Shown one piece after another: positions 24,934 to 34,143 of a stretch of DNA of 64,000 nucleotides. The notes under the pieces were generated by a model that did not search any database, was not told the origin of the DNA, and was given only the letters and a program-made list of their open reading frames with translations. The stretch lies in assembly GCA_964451365.1 (NCBI GenBank), contig CAYVIB010000026.1:21144-85143 (forward strand). Reading direction: 5' to 3'. Every line of letters begins with the position of its first letter. Within the stretch, counting starts at the first letter, position 1. The position numbers and the translations under genes were made by a program. This DNA is from CAYVIB01 sp964451365. GTDB taxonomy: Bacteria > Pseudomonadota > Gammaproteobacteria > Pseudomonadales > Cellvibrionaceae.

Positions 24934-27900
24934 TCAGTTCATTAGCGCCTTAAGTCGCGGCGCCATGGCTTCCGCCCACAAGCGGTAACCCTTCTCACCC
25001 GGATGCAGCAGATCCGGCATGACGTCTTCCGACAGAACACCACGGTCATCGAGAAACACATCGTTGATATTCAGGAAATGGATGTTTTCACCGTCCGCGT
25101 AGTCAGCTATCAGCGCGTTTACCTCTTCGTTCAACTGCCTCATGGGGTCTTCCGGCTGGCCGGAACGGGGGAAGATGGCCAGCAACAGGATTTTGGTTCG
25201 CGGTAGGCGCTCCCGCAACTCATCCAGAATAGCCTTGATACCCGCGGCCGTGAACCGGGCATCTTCGCGCCGATGACCGGTATTGTTGGTGCCGATCATC
25301 AGCACCGCCGCTTTCGGCGAGATACCGTCCACTTCACCCTGCCGCAGCCGCCACAGAACGTTTTCCGTCCGGTCGCCGCTAAACCCCAGGTTCACGGCGT
25401 TCAAGTCACCGTAGTACTCTTCCCAGACAGCCTTGCCCTTTTCCTCCCAGCCATGGGTGATGGAGTCACCGATAAACAGCAGGTCTACGTTACCCTGCTT
25501 CACCCGGGCCACCTTTTCCTCATGTCTCGGCATCCACCACTCGAGTGCCCAGAACTTGTTCAGCGTCTCGGGTGTGACGGAGAGCCTGCGGTAGTCGGGG
25601 CATTCGAAGGTGGGCTCACCATCAAGTAAGAATTTCACATTGGCAATCACGATTTCGCCACTACCACCCACTTGCAGGCCGAAAGGCTGCTCCACAGAAC
25701 TGAGGGTATCGCCCTCGTGAACGAAGCAGGAGAGCGGCAATGCGATGTTTTGCCAGCCCTTGCCCTGCATTTTGCGGGCAAATTCGTCCAGCACGACTTC
25801 GCGCCCACAGCCGGAGCCACAACGCATTTCCACGCTCAGGCCCGCCCGCGCCAGGTCCACGACGTTGAGATCGAACGACAGAACTCCGGACTGCACGTGA
25901 GCCGCCAGATCCATCGGCGGTCCGTTCTCCAGGGTCAGTGCCGCCTGGTTCACGTCGCGCCAGGTAAAACGCAGAGCGTCTTCCTGCACATCCTTGTCTG
26001 TCGTCTCGACTTTGACATCGCCATCGGGCAATGCGGCAAACGCGCCGCTCAGGATCTGTCGACGATCTCCCTTGCGTACATACACATCCCAGGGTTCCAG
26101 GGGACGGGCGACGTAAAAATCAATATCCCCCACGGTGCCGGTGGCGACGCCACGAACATTTTCGTCGACCCGTTGCGGCCCGGTTTGCGTGCTGGAATAG
26201 GTCAGGCCGTAACCGATTGGCAGCAGGGGGTCGTAATTCTGGTGGTGCGGATTCAGTTTGTCCTGCAATGGTGTGCGCGGCCAGGAGAACGAGAGCTTGC
26301 CGCGAAAATCGTAATTCGGCGAACCATCCTCGCGTGCTATCAGCACATCCGCCACACCGCCGCCCTCGGTTCCGGGCAGCCACGCGGCGACAAAAGCATC
26401 GGAGAGATTCAGTTCCGGGTTCACCCAGAGCGGGCGGCCGGAGATAAATACCGACACCGTCGGAATTCCGGCATCCTTCAGTTTTTTCAGCAGCGCCAGG
26501 CTCTCTTTTTTCCCGGGTTCGAACTCCAGTGTGGTGAGATCGCCCTGCCCTTCCGCATAAGGATCCTCGCCATAAACCACCACTGCAACGTCGGGCTTGG
26601 CCTGATAGCCGCCGTCCTCGGACAGAATAGCCTTGCCGCCGCCGGCTTCAACTGCCCGGCGAATTCCCTCATAAATGGAGGTGCTGTTCGGGTACGCCTC
26701 GTTGGCATGGTCGCGCCCCTGCCAACTGACGGTCCAACCACCGGATTGCTTGCTGATGCGATTGGCGCCGTTCCCGGCCACCAGAACCGTCTGGTCAGGC
26801 GCGATGGGAAGAACGTTCGCGTTTTTGATCAACACCAGGCTCTCGCGAACCGCCTGACGAGCCACGGCCCGGTGGTCCGCGTTGCCCAGCAGGGAGGCGT
26901 CACCGGCATGAGGCCGCTCGGAGGGTTTGCTGTCAAACAGACCCGCCCGCAACTTCACCCGCAGGATGCGACGCACCGCATCCTCCAGGCGGCTCAACGG
27001 GATCTCCCCGGTCTCGACCTGTTTGATGGTGTTGTGGAACATATCTTTCCAGTCGTAGGTAACCATGAAAAGGTCGAGCCCGGCGTTCAACACCTGCGGA
27101 CAGGAGCTGTTGGTGCAACCGGGTATCTGGCCGTGGCCGTTCCAGTCTCCCACCACCAGGCCGTCAAAGCCCATGCGGCCTTTTAATACGTCTGTCAGCA
27201 GGTATTTGTTCGCATGCATTTTTTCTCCGTTCCAGGAGGAAAAGCTGGCCATAACCGTCAGCGCTCCCGCTTCCAGTGCCGGAATATAGCCGGCATTGTG
27301 GATTTGCACGAGTTCCTCCTCGCTGATACGGGCATCGCCCTGATCATCACCGCCAAAGGTGCCGCCATCGGCCAGAAAATGCTTGGCGGTAGCGATTACA
27401 TGATCGCCGTCGAGGAATTCATCGGTTCCCACCCTGCCCTGCAGGCCTTCCACCATGGCTTTGCCAAGCCGGGCCACGATTGCCGGATCTTCCGAATAGC
27501 TTTCGTATGTCCGCCCCCAGCGGTCGTTCTGCGCCACCGCGAGCGTGGGTGCAAATACCCATTCCAGCCCCAGTGCCCGCACCTCAATTGCCGTGATCTC
27601 ACCAATTTTTCGGATCAGGTCCGGGTTATTTGCCGCGCCCAGGCCGATATTGTGGGGGAAAATCGTCGCTCCGTAGGCGTTGCCGTTGCCGTGTACCGCG
27701 TCGGTACCCCAGAAAATGGGAATCGCGACACCGCCATCCGAGGTATCCATTGAAGCTTCATAATACTGATCCGCCAGCGCCACCCAGTCGGAAGCCGGGG
27801 CTTGTTCATTGCGGTTGGGAGTGGACCCGCCACCGTTCAGGACTGAACCAATATGGTATTTTTTGACATCTTCGGGCGTAATGGACTGGATCTCCGCCTG

Positions 27901-28191
27901 CAGGACCTGCCCCACTTTTTCCTCCAACGACATGCGGCCCAACAGCTCGTCGATATGTTTTTCCAGTTCGGCGGAATTCTGCAACGGGCTTTTCAATTGC
28001 GGCCAAAGATCAATATTTTGTTCTTTCACGCCTGGCGGAGGAAAGTTTTCCGGCGTTGCCGTTTGGCCTGAAGGAAGGGAAGCGTTTTCCATGGAGTCGT
28101 CTTTATTGCAGGCCGCCAGACTCAATACAACCAACAACGATAGTGTCAGTTTAATAACGTGACTGGCCGAAGCCCTGAATAGCTCTGTCAT
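24934..28191 (-). CDS. GH3 beta-glycosidase - ExoP galactose-binding-like domain - SGNH esterase, lipoprotein
   Basis: The signal peptide ends in lipobox LAAC (Cys28). Residues about 60-660 are a complete GH3 enzyme of the exo-1,4-beta-glucosidase (ExoP) type, with nucleophile Asp349 in 'LVVGDWNG' and substrate-binding 'AKHFLADGG' (K270-H271). Residues about 690-860 are the ExoP-type galactose-binding-like domain. Residues about 870-1085 add a full SGNH hydrolase of PAF-acetylhydrolase type: block I 'FIGDSITHG' (Ser910), 'LGFSGDRTENVLWRL', 'MIGTNNTGH' (Asn970) and 'DLLHPGEKG' (Asp1060/His1063). ExoP-like GH3 proteins normally stop after the second domain (about 840 residues). The fusion suggests combined deacetylation and exo-hydrolysis of acetylated xylan or glucan oligosaccharides; the order of action is inference. 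Confidence 0.9.
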   Translation of the reverse strand: MTELFRASASHVIKLTLSLLVVLSLAACNKDDSMENASLPSGQTATPENFPPPGVKEQNIDLWPQLKSPLQNSAELEKHIDELLGRMSLEEKVGQVLQAEIQSITPEDVKKYHIGSVLNGGGSTPNRNEQAPASDWVALADQYYEASMDTSDGGVAIPIFWGTDAVHGNGNAYGATIFPHNIGLGAANNPDLIRKIGEITAIEVRALGLEWVFAPTLAVAQNDRWGRTYESYSEDPAIVARLGKAMVEGLQGRVGTDEFLDGDHVIATAKHFLADGGTFGGDDQGDARISEEELVQIHNAGYIPALEAGALTVMASFSSWNGEKMHANKYLLTDVLKGRMGFDGLVVGDWNGHGQIPGCTNSSCPQVLNAGLDLFMVTYDWKDMFHNTIKQVETGEIPLSRLEDAVRRILRVKLRAGLFDSKPSERPHAGDASLLGNADHRAVARQAVRESLVLIKNANVLPIAPDQTVLVAGNGANRISKQSGGWTVSWQGRDHANEAYPNSTSIYEGIRRAVEAGGGKAILSEDGGYQAKPDVAVVVYGEDPYAEGQGDLTTLEFEPGKKESLALLKKLKDAGIPTVSVFISGRPLWVNPELNLSDAFVAAWLPGTEGGGVADVLIAREDGSPNYDFRGKLSFSWPRTPLQDKLNPHHQNYDPLLPIGYGLTYSSTQTGPQRVDENVRGVATGTVGDIDFYVARPLEPWDVYVRKGDRRQILSGAFAALPDGDVKVETTDKDVQEDALRFTWRDVNQAALTLENGPPMDLAAHVQSGVLSFDLNVVDLARAGLSVEMRCGSGCGREVVLDEFARKMQGKGWQNIALPLSCFVHEGDTLSSVEQPFGLQVGGSGEIVIANVKFLLDGEPTFECPDYRRLSVTPETLNKFWALEWWMPRHEEKVARVKQGNVDLLFIGDSITHGWEEKGKAVWEEYYGDLNAVNLGFSGDRTENVLWRLRQGEVDGISPKAAVLMIGTNNTGHRREDARFTAAGIKAILDELRERLPRTKILLLAIFPRSGQPEDPMRQLNEEVNALIADYADGENIHFLNINDVFLDDRGVLSEDVMPDLLHPGEKGYRLWAEAMAPRLKALMN

Positions 28192-28609
28192 GATTACACC
28201 TGATGATTATTGAAATTATTTTGCTGCTGAATGCGAAATTATATTATTTATTAGGCGAAGAAAAGTATTACATTCCCTGAGCGCTTCATTTTCTGCCGCG
28301 GAAGGGTTGACGATTCGTCTGCGAAGCCTTAACACCAACGCACAGGAGATCTTTTTTATTCCGCATTTATGGCAGTGGACAGGCGGTCATGAGCAGGCCC
28401 TCATTATTCGTACGAACGTTCAGGCGGGTCAACGGGCCATTGCCAATTCCACATTAGTTTCAATTTTCAATTGCATTTTTACCGCGGGACTTCCGGAGTC
28501 GGTCTGTTCGGCAGGGAAAAGAAAGGCTGTTTTTCAGAGTGTTTTTATCAGTAAAAAAAAGCCCCCGTCTTGGCGGAGGCTTTTACTCGGTTTCTCAAAC
28601 TTTCCTGAT
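28192..28609. other. 418-base intergenic region between xylA and the GH3 gene
   Basis: Contains the xylA terminator (28553-28585) and, closer to 28191, the AT-rich leader of the GH3 gene. No gene seen. Confidence 0.45.
28553..28585 (-). terminator. Rho-independent terminator of xylA
   Basis: On the minus strand, AAAAGCCTCCG/CGGGGGCTTTT stem around a short loop, followed by further T residues, 25 bases past the xylA stop. Confidence 0.9.
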
Positions 28610-29941
28610 TTAGCGGATGTACTGGTTAATGATGTTTTCGTACAACTCCTGCTGGCCGCTGGTTTGTTTCGGCTCACCGTTGGCGTTGCCGATTTCCGCC
28701 AGTGCTACCAGATCCAATTCGCCATTTTCAAAGCGTTTGCCATCACCGCCGTCAAAGGACGCGTAACGCTCCTTGCGCATGGACTCAACCTTGGACTCCC
28801 GCAAAATACGATCGGCAATAATCAATGAACGGGCAAATACATCCATGCCACCGATGTGACCGTGGAAAGTATCGTTCAGGTCGGTGGAGTTACGTCGGCG
28901 TTTCGCATCAAAGTTAACACCACCACCCTGGAAGCCGCCACTACGCAGCAGTACCAGCATCATTTCAACCGTTTCGTTGATGTTGTAAGGGAACTGGTCC
29001 GTATCCCAGGCATTTTGATAGTCACCACGGTTGGCATCCATGCTGCCAAGCATGCCTGCCGCGGCCGCCACGGTCATTTCATGTTCCATGGTGTGTTGGG
29101 CCAGGGTCGCATGATTGGTTTCGATATTCAGTTTGAAATCCTTATCAAGACCGTGTTCGCGCAGGAAGCCAATTACGGTGGCACAGTCAAAATCATACTG
29201 GTGCTTGGACGGCTCCATCGGCTTCGGTTCGATAAAGAAAGTACCCTTGAAACCCTGGCCGCGAGCATAATCGCGAGCCATGGTCAGGAAGCGCGCCATG
29301 TGTTCCTGTTCGCGCTTCATATCGGTGTTGAGCAGGCTCATGTAACCTTCGCGACCACCCCAGAACACGTAGTTCTCACCATTCAATGCGATTGTTGCGT
29401 CGAGCGCGTCTTTTAGTTGCGCACCGGCGTAAGCCACAACAGAGAAGTCAGGGTTGGTGGAAGCACCGTTCATGAAGCGGCCGTTGGAAAACAGGTTGGC
29501 GGTGCCCCAAAGCAATTTTACGCCGGAAGCTTCCTGTTTTTGCCTGGCGTAGTCGACAATCGTTTGCAGGCGCTTTTGGGTTTCCTGGCGGCTACCGCCT
29601 TCTTCAACCAAGTCCACATCGTGGAAACAGTAATAAGGCGCGCCCAGCTTGGTGATAAACTCGAAAGCGGCATCCATCTTGGCATGGGCCCGGCTGATGG
29701 CATCGGCGGGTTCATCCCACGGGAAGTTGAGAGGACCGGGACCAAAGGGGTCGTGTCCCTTGCCGCAGAAGGTGTGCCAATAGCAAACGGCGAACTTGAA
29801 ATGTTCCTTCAGCGTCTTGCCCGCCACCACGCGATTTTCATCGTAGTATTTAAAGGCAAACGGATTGTCTGAATCCGGACCTTCATATTCAATTTTGCTA
29901 ACGCCGGGAAAATACTCTTTATCGCCAAGAACAACACTCAT
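28610..29941 (-). CDS. xylA: Xylose isomerase
   Basis: The 443 residues match the class II (longer) xylose isomerases of Gram-negative bacteria. Visible motifs are 'KLGAPYYCFHDVD' with the catalytic His, 'VFWGGREGY', 'FFIEPKPMEPSKHQYDFD' with metal-binding Glu, 'NIETNHATL', and 'GSMDANRGD' and 'FDAKRRR' with metal ligands. It converts D-xylose to D-xylulose in the cytoplasm with Mg2+ or Mn2+. It lies 91 bases after xylB on the same strand, so the two probably form an operon ended by the terminator after xylA. Confidence 0.97.
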   Translation of the reverse strand: MSVVLGDKEYFPGVSKIEYEGPDSDNPFAFKYYDENRVVAGKTLKEHFKFAVCYWHTFCGKGHDPFGPGPLNFPWDEPADAISRAHAKMDAAFEFITKLGAPYYCFHDVDLVEEGGSRQETQKRLQTIVDYARQKQEASGVKLLWGTANLFSNGRFMNGASTNPDFSVVAYAGAQLKDALDATIALNGENYVFWGGREGYMSLLNTDMKREQEHMARFLTMARDYARGQGFKGTFFIEPKPMEPSKHQYDFDCATVIGFLREHGLDKDFKLNIETNHATLAQHTMEHEMTVAAAAGMLGSMDANRGDYQNAWDTDQFPYNINETVEMMLVLLRSGGFQGGGVNFDAKRRRNSTDLNDTFHGHIGGMDVFARSLIIADRILRESKVESMRKERYASFDGGDGKRFENGELDLVALAEIGNANGEPKQTSGQQELYENIINQYIR

Positions 29942-30032
29942 TTCCTGTATCCTCTCTTTACTCTAAATTCTCGAAAATAAACCTGTTAAAAAAGCGGAAA
30001 ACGCAACGTGAATAAATTAACGCCCGGTATAT

Positions 30033-31541
30033 TTACAGGGCGAGCAACTTATCCAACTGCTCTTTCCATTTACCGTAAACATCCTGGTACTGTTGCACCA
30101 GTTCCGCCCGCGGTTCTATCGCCTGCAACCGTTCCAGGCTGCGGAAGGCTTCTTCCCTGTTACTGTAAAATCCGTTAGCCCAGGCCGCCGCCCGCGCCGC
30201 GCCTTCCGCGCCATTGGTATCGTACAATTCAACGGGTATTTGCGTGGTGTTCACAAATGCCGCGGAGAATACATCACTCAAAAACATATTGGCCTTGCCC
30301 GCCCGAATGACATGCGCTTTTACTCCCATGTCACCTATCAGATTGGTGCCCATTGCCATGGCAAAGGCCACCCCTTCCTGTACGGCCCGCGAAATATGTG
30401 GCAAGCCGTGGCGATTGAGATCGAGCCCGTTTATCTGGGCTTCCAGCAGGCGGTTGCCCAGCATACGTTCGGCACCGTTCCCAAAAGGTTGCACAAACAA
30501 ACCCAGGCTGCCGATGGGTGCCTGGCTGGCTACCTCGCTCAGCTTTTTATATGTAACGTCACTGCCCGCGGAGACGAACAGGTTCCGCAACCAGCTGTTC
30601 ATACGCCCGGCGCCGTTGATGCAGGCCAGCAAACCGACAGCTTGCTTCTCCGGGTGATGGTTGATGTGCAAAAAGCTGTTAACCCGTTGGTCCCTGTCTG
30701 CAATCAACTGGTCGGTAACCGCGTATATCACGCCGGAAGTCCCGGCGGTGGTGGCAAATTCACCCGACTCCAGCACATTCAAACTAAAGGCGTTGTTGGG
30801 CTGGTCGCCGGCACGATAAGTTAATTTCACCCCCGGTTGCAAGCCCAGTTCATCCGCCACGACCGGGCTGAGTTCACCGGCGTCCCCAAAGTTGGGGACA
30901 ATGCGTGGCAGCAACTCAAAATCGAAACCAAACTTGTCGAACACACCAAAGGCCGTTGCAGCCTCCTGAAAGTTCCACAGGATGCCTTCGGAGAGGCCGC
31001 TGGGGGTGGTGGTGGCTTCGCCGGTCAGGCGCATCGCGATGTAGTCGCCCGGCAGCATGATTTTATCTATAGACTCGAAAACGTCCGGCCGGTTTTCCTG
31101 CAGCCACTTTAATTTTGAGAAGGTGAAGTTACCGGGAGAGTTGAGCAGGTTCTGCATGCACCACTCGGTTCCCAGGCTGGAAAAGGCCTTGCCGCCAACT
31201 TCGGTGGCGCGGCTGTCACACCATATTATCGACGGATGAAGTGCTTTCTGGTCCTTGTCCACCACAACCAGGCCGTGCATCTGGTAAGAAATACCAATCG
31301 CACCAACTTTCGGCCCCGCCTCCGGGCGTTCCGCCAACAGACGCTTCATTCCGGTACATATGGCCTGCCACCACATTTCCGGCGCCTGTTCCGCCCACCC
31401 CTGTTCGGGGGCATTGATGGAAAACTCGCTGTTCTCCGGTTCCTGTGTCTGTGCCACACACCGTCCGGTCTCACCGTCGAAAATAGACAATTTCACCGAG
31501 GAACTACCGATATCTAATCCAAGAAAATACATAGTTTTCAC
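30033..31541 (-). CDS. xylB: Xylulokinase
   Basis: A 502-residue FGGY-family kinase: 'FLGLDIGSSSVKLSIFD' (phosphate 1), 'EQGWAEQAPEMWW', 'IGISYQMHGLVVVD', 'TAGTSGVIYAVTD' (FGGY-type nucleotide site), and 'GAEGAARAAAWANG' near the end. It phosphorylates D-xylulose to xylulose-5-phosphate. The start is either GTG 31541 or ATG 31532; neither has a strong ribosome site. Transcription is likely driven from the promoter at 31638-31667 and shared with xylA. Confidence 0.95.
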   Translation of the reverse strand: MKTMYFLGLDIGSSSVKLSIFDGETGRCVAQTQEPENSEFSINAPEQGWAEQAPEMWWQAICTGMKRLLAERPEAGPKVGAIGISYQMHGLVVVDKDQKALHPSIIWCDSRATEVGGKAFSSLGTEWCMQNLLNSPGNFTFSKLKWLQENRPDVFESIDKIMLPGDYIAMRLTGEATTTPSGLSEGILWNFQEAATAFGVFDKFGFDFELLPRIVPNFGDAGELSPVVADELGLQPGVKLTYRAGDQPNNAFSLNVLESGEFATTAGTSGVIYAVTDQLIADRDQRVNSFLHINHHPEKQAVGLLACINGAGRMNSWLRNLFVSAGSDVTYKKLSEVASQAPIGSLGLFVQPFGNGAERMLGNRLLEAQINGLDLNRHGLPHISRAVQEGVAFAMAMGTNLIGDMGVKAHVIRAGKANMFLSDVFSAAFVNTTQIPVELYDTNGAEGAARAAAWANGFYSNREEAFRSLERLQAIEPRAELVQQYQDVYGKWKEQLDKLLAL

Positions 31542-31637
31542 ACTTATCCGATGTCTGTTGCCGCAAGTTATCGTCTTTTTCAGTGACTTGCGGATGAGAT
31601 TTTGAGGTCACCTGGGGAAGAGTAAAAAGAACGTCTT

Positions 31638-31667
31638 ATTATACTCTTATTGTATTAATGACCACAA
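31638..31667 (-). promoter_or_regulatory. Candidate sigma-70 promoter of xylBA
   Basis: On the minus strand TTGTGG (31662-31667) and a perfect TATAAT (31638-31643) are separated by 18 bases. It lies about 100 bases upstream of the xylB start. Confidence 0.5.
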
Positions 31668-31881
31668 GAGAAGGCGTGCGCAATACTCCTTCAGGGACCG
31701 TCTGTTAAATTCCCCTTCCCGCTCCGGCAAAAACCGCCAGGCCCGCACAAAAAACGGAGAAAGATTCACCTTTGGGTCGTTATAATCGGGAATTTTGTTA
31801 TTATCGCTCTGTAAAGAAGCTTTTTCATCAAAAAGTTAGCCCTTAATCCGTGGCGTCGGAGTGGGTGCAGAGTGTAAGGCA

Positions 31882-31959
31882 TTGTCGTCACAGTGGATTT
31901 TCTTCAGTCTGCCCTATCGGGGAATACAACCGGCTGAAGAAAATTCGCTGTGGCGACAA
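31882..31959 (+). ncRNA. Long perfect-pairing RNA hairpin in the leader of the NUDIX-type regulator
   Basis: Arms 31882-31907 and 31934-31959 pair over 26 consecutive positions as RNA: 23 Watson-Crick and 3 G-U pairs, no bulge. The three non-Watson-Crick positions are G-U only if the plus strand is transcribed. The 26-base loop contains a small GCCC-TATC-GGGG helix. It lies 69 bases upstream of the regulator's start codon, so it may be a leader structure, a small RNA, or a processed mRNA end. I do not match it to a known riboswitch. Confidence 0.5.
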
Positions 31960-32027
31960 GGACTTGCGTTATGCGCCGCACCGAAGCCACGGTTCCAGGG
32001 TTAACATCCAGACAAAGGTAAACAGGT

Positions 32028-32750
32028 TTGAATAGTCAACACGAACCCCGCTTTTACGCACCGAAAGCCACCCAAAAGCCTATCATGGAAAACCTGTCTA
32101 TTGACTGCGTGCTGTTTGGTTTGCACAAAGGGGAGCTGGAGGTGCTGGTGGTCAAGCACGGAGAAGGCATCAGCATGGGGGGCTGGGCCCTGCCGGGCGG
32201 CTGGGTGATCACTGATGAAGATCTTGATGCCGCGGCGCACAGGCTGCTTTTTGAATTGACCGGACTGGAAAATATTTACCTGGAACAACTTAAAGCCTTC
32301 GGCCGGGTCGACAGGTTTCCGGATAACAGGGTGGTAACTGTTGCCTACTACGCCCTGGTTAAACCCGAAGATTACAAATTGATGGCGGGGTTCACCGCCT
32401 CGCACGCTGAATGGCAGAAACTTTCCAACCGCGAAACACTGATTTACGATCACGAGGAAATTCTTCAATACGGACTGGAACATCTGAAGGCCAAGGTCTG
32501 CCGCGAACCCACCGGCTTTAATCTGCTGCCGGAGAAGTTTACCCTGCTGCAATTGCAGGAGCTCTATGAAGCCATTCTGGGTGTCAAACTCGACAAGCCC
32601 AACTTCCGCCGAAAAATGATAAAAATGGGTCTGTTGATTCCCTGCAATGAAAAGCAGAAGGATGTACCACACCGGGCCGCCGCGCTTTATCGCTTTGATA
32701 TGGATATTTATCGTCAGCTGACGAAGCAGGGATTTGTCTTTGAGGTCTAA
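32028..32750 (+). CDS. NUDIX-domain transcriptional regulator (NrtR/AraR-like) of pentose metabolism
   Basis: Start TTG 32028 (ACAGG upstream), with ATG 32085 as an alternative lacking a ribosome site. Residues about 20-150 are a NUDIX domain. Its box reads 'GGWVITDEDLDAAAHRLLFE' then LTGL, in which two of the catalytic glutamates of the REUxEExGU motif are replaced by Leu, so hydrolysis is unlikely and ligand sensing more likely. Residues about 165-240 are the C-terminal winged helix typical of NrtR-type regulators ('FTLLQLQELYEAILGVKLDK', 'FRRKMIKMGLL'). It is divergent from xylBA, so regulation of xylose use is a good inference; the effector might be a phosphorylated or free pentose. Confidence 0.85.
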   Translation: MNSQHEPRFYAPKATQKPIMENLSIDCVLFGLHKGELEVLVVKHGEGISMGGWALPGGWVITDEDLDAAAHRLLFELTGLENIYLEQLKAFGRVDRFPDNRVVTVAYYALVKPEDYKLMAGFTASHAEWQKLSNRETLIYDHEEILQYGLEHLKAKVCREPTGFNLLPEKFTLLQLQELYEAILGVKLDKPNFRRKMIKMGLLIPCNEKQKDVPHRAAALYRFDMDIYRQLTKQGFVFEV

Positions 32751-32752
32751 AA

Positions 32753-32780
32753 CAGGCTTGGCTTTCAAGCCCGGTTTTTT
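32753..32780 (+). terminator. Terminator of the NUDIX-type regulator
   Basis: GGCTTG/CAAGCC stem with a short loop and GGTTTTTT tail, directly after the stop codon. Confidence 0.85.
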
Positions 32781-32900
32781 GAGGTGTGAATTACGCCGGT
32801 AACAAGTCAAACCAGGCTGGAGCGGGCGCCGAGGGGATACATGGCCCTATGACCCGCAACCTCGCCGGCACACCGCTTACCTCTCACCGGCCGGTGATAG

Positions 32901-33974
32901 ATGCAACGCAAAATTATTCACTGTGATGCGGACTGTTTCTTTGCCGCGATTGAGATGCGGGATGATCCCTCCCTGCGCGGTCGCCCCATTGCTGTCGGGG
33001 GCGACGCAAATCGTCGCGGCGTCATTTCCACCTGTAATTACGAAGCGCGTGAATATGGTGTCCGCTCGGCAATGGCCTCGGCCCATGCAATGCGTCTGTG
33101 CCGGGACCTTCTTATAGTTCCACCCAATATGGACAAATACCGCCGCGCCTCCAAGGCGATGCGCGATATTTTTTTTGATTACACGGATCTGGTTGAGCCT
33201 CTTTCACTGGACGAAGCATTTCTCGATGTTTCCGCCTGCGAACGGCACGCAGGTAGCGCAACATTGATCGCCCGGGATATACGCGCACGCATCTCCGATA
33301 AATTGGGTATCACAGTTTCGGCGGGAGTTGCACCAAATAAGTTCCTCGCCAAAATCGCCAGCGATATAAATAAACCAAACGGCTTGTATGTAATTACCCC
33401 CGGCGACGTCGACAAGTTCATCAGCCAGCTACCGGTTAAGAAAATTCATGGCGTCGGCAAGGTCACGGCGGAAAAGCTGCGGCGATTGGGAATTGAAACC
33501 TGTGCCGACTTGCAGCGTTATGATTTGATAAAGCTGGCCGAGCTGTTTGGCGCCTTCGGTAAACACTTGTTCGATCTGGCCCGGGGTATTGACGATCGGA
33601 ACGTCATACCCTCGCACAGACGCAAATCCCTTAGCGTGGAAAATACCTATTCCGAGGATCTGGCCAACCTGCGGGAATGCCTGGAGCACCTGCCCGAACT
33701 TTTTCACACACTGAAAAGCCGACTCAACCGCCTCGATGAAGCTTATTTGATTAACAAGGCTTTCGTTAAAGTCAAATACAGCGACTTCACCTCCACGACA
33801 TTGGAAAAAATGGGAACCACTCCCGATCTCGCCACTTATCGATCACTTATGGAAGAAGCTGTGCAACGCCAGCAAAAGCCAATCCGCCTTTTAGGAATCG
33901 GTGTTCGCCTCATCGACACACAGACGGAACAAAAATCGATTCAACTGGATTTATTTAAAAACCACTCCGGCTGA
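32901..33974 (+). CDS. dinB: DNA polymerase IV (Y family)
   Basis: The 357 residues carry the Y-family motifs: 'IHCDADCFFAAIEMRDDP' with the first catalytic Asp, 'YEAREYGVRSAMA', 'PLSLDEAFLD' with the second acidic pair, and the helix-hairpin-helix 'KKIHGVGKVTAEKLRRLGI'. The C-terminal little-finger domain ends 'RLIDTQTEQKSIQLDLF', whose QLDLF-type tail is the beta-clamp-binding motif. It carries out translesion synthesis, error-prone. No LexA box is recognised upstream. GTGATAG lies before the ATG. Confidence 0.95.
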   Translation: MQRKIIHCDADCFFAAIEMRDDPSLRGRPIAVGGDANRRGVISTCNYEAREYGVRSAMASAHAMRLCRDLLIVPPNMDKYRRASKAMRDIFFDYTDLVEPLSLDEAFLDVSACERHAGSATLIARDIRARISDKLGITVSAGVAPNKFLAKIASDINKPNGLYVITPGDVDKFISQLPVKKIHGVGKVTAEKLRRLGIETCADLQRYDLIKLAELFGAFGKHLFDLARGIDDRNVIPSHRRKSLSVENTYSEDLANLRECLEHLPELFHTLKSRLNRLDEAYLINKAFVKVKYSDFTSTTLEKMGTTPDLATYRSLMEEAVQRQQKPIRLLGIGVRLIDTQTEQKSIQLDLFKNHSG

Positions 33975-34143
33975 ATCAGGACATAAATTTCAAATCGGAA
34001 GTCCGTTTTACATTAATATTCGTCGAAATGATAAAAAAATTTAAGATTATTGGATTATTTTGGATAAAAAACTTGAATTTTTCTTGTTATTTGGTTATCA
34101 AGTGCTACAACTTTCTTATCATAACCCGTAAAAGGAAAAAGTC

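Larger units (their letters stand above)
31542..32027. other. 486-base divergent control region of xylBA and the NUDIX-type regulator
   Basis: Contains the xylB promoter candidate (31638-31667) and a long plus-strand RNA hairpin (31882-31959). No gene seen. Confidence 0.5.

Noticed and set aside
25672..27186. Very long open frame (504 codons) on the plus strand inside the GH3 gene
   Set aside because: Antisense shadow of a clear GH3 gene; composition (His/Arg/Gln-rich) is that of a reversed coding strand.
32001..32810. 269-codon minus-strand frame across the NUDIX-type regulator
   Set aside because: Shadow frame; the plus-strand gene has clear domain motifs and its own terminator.
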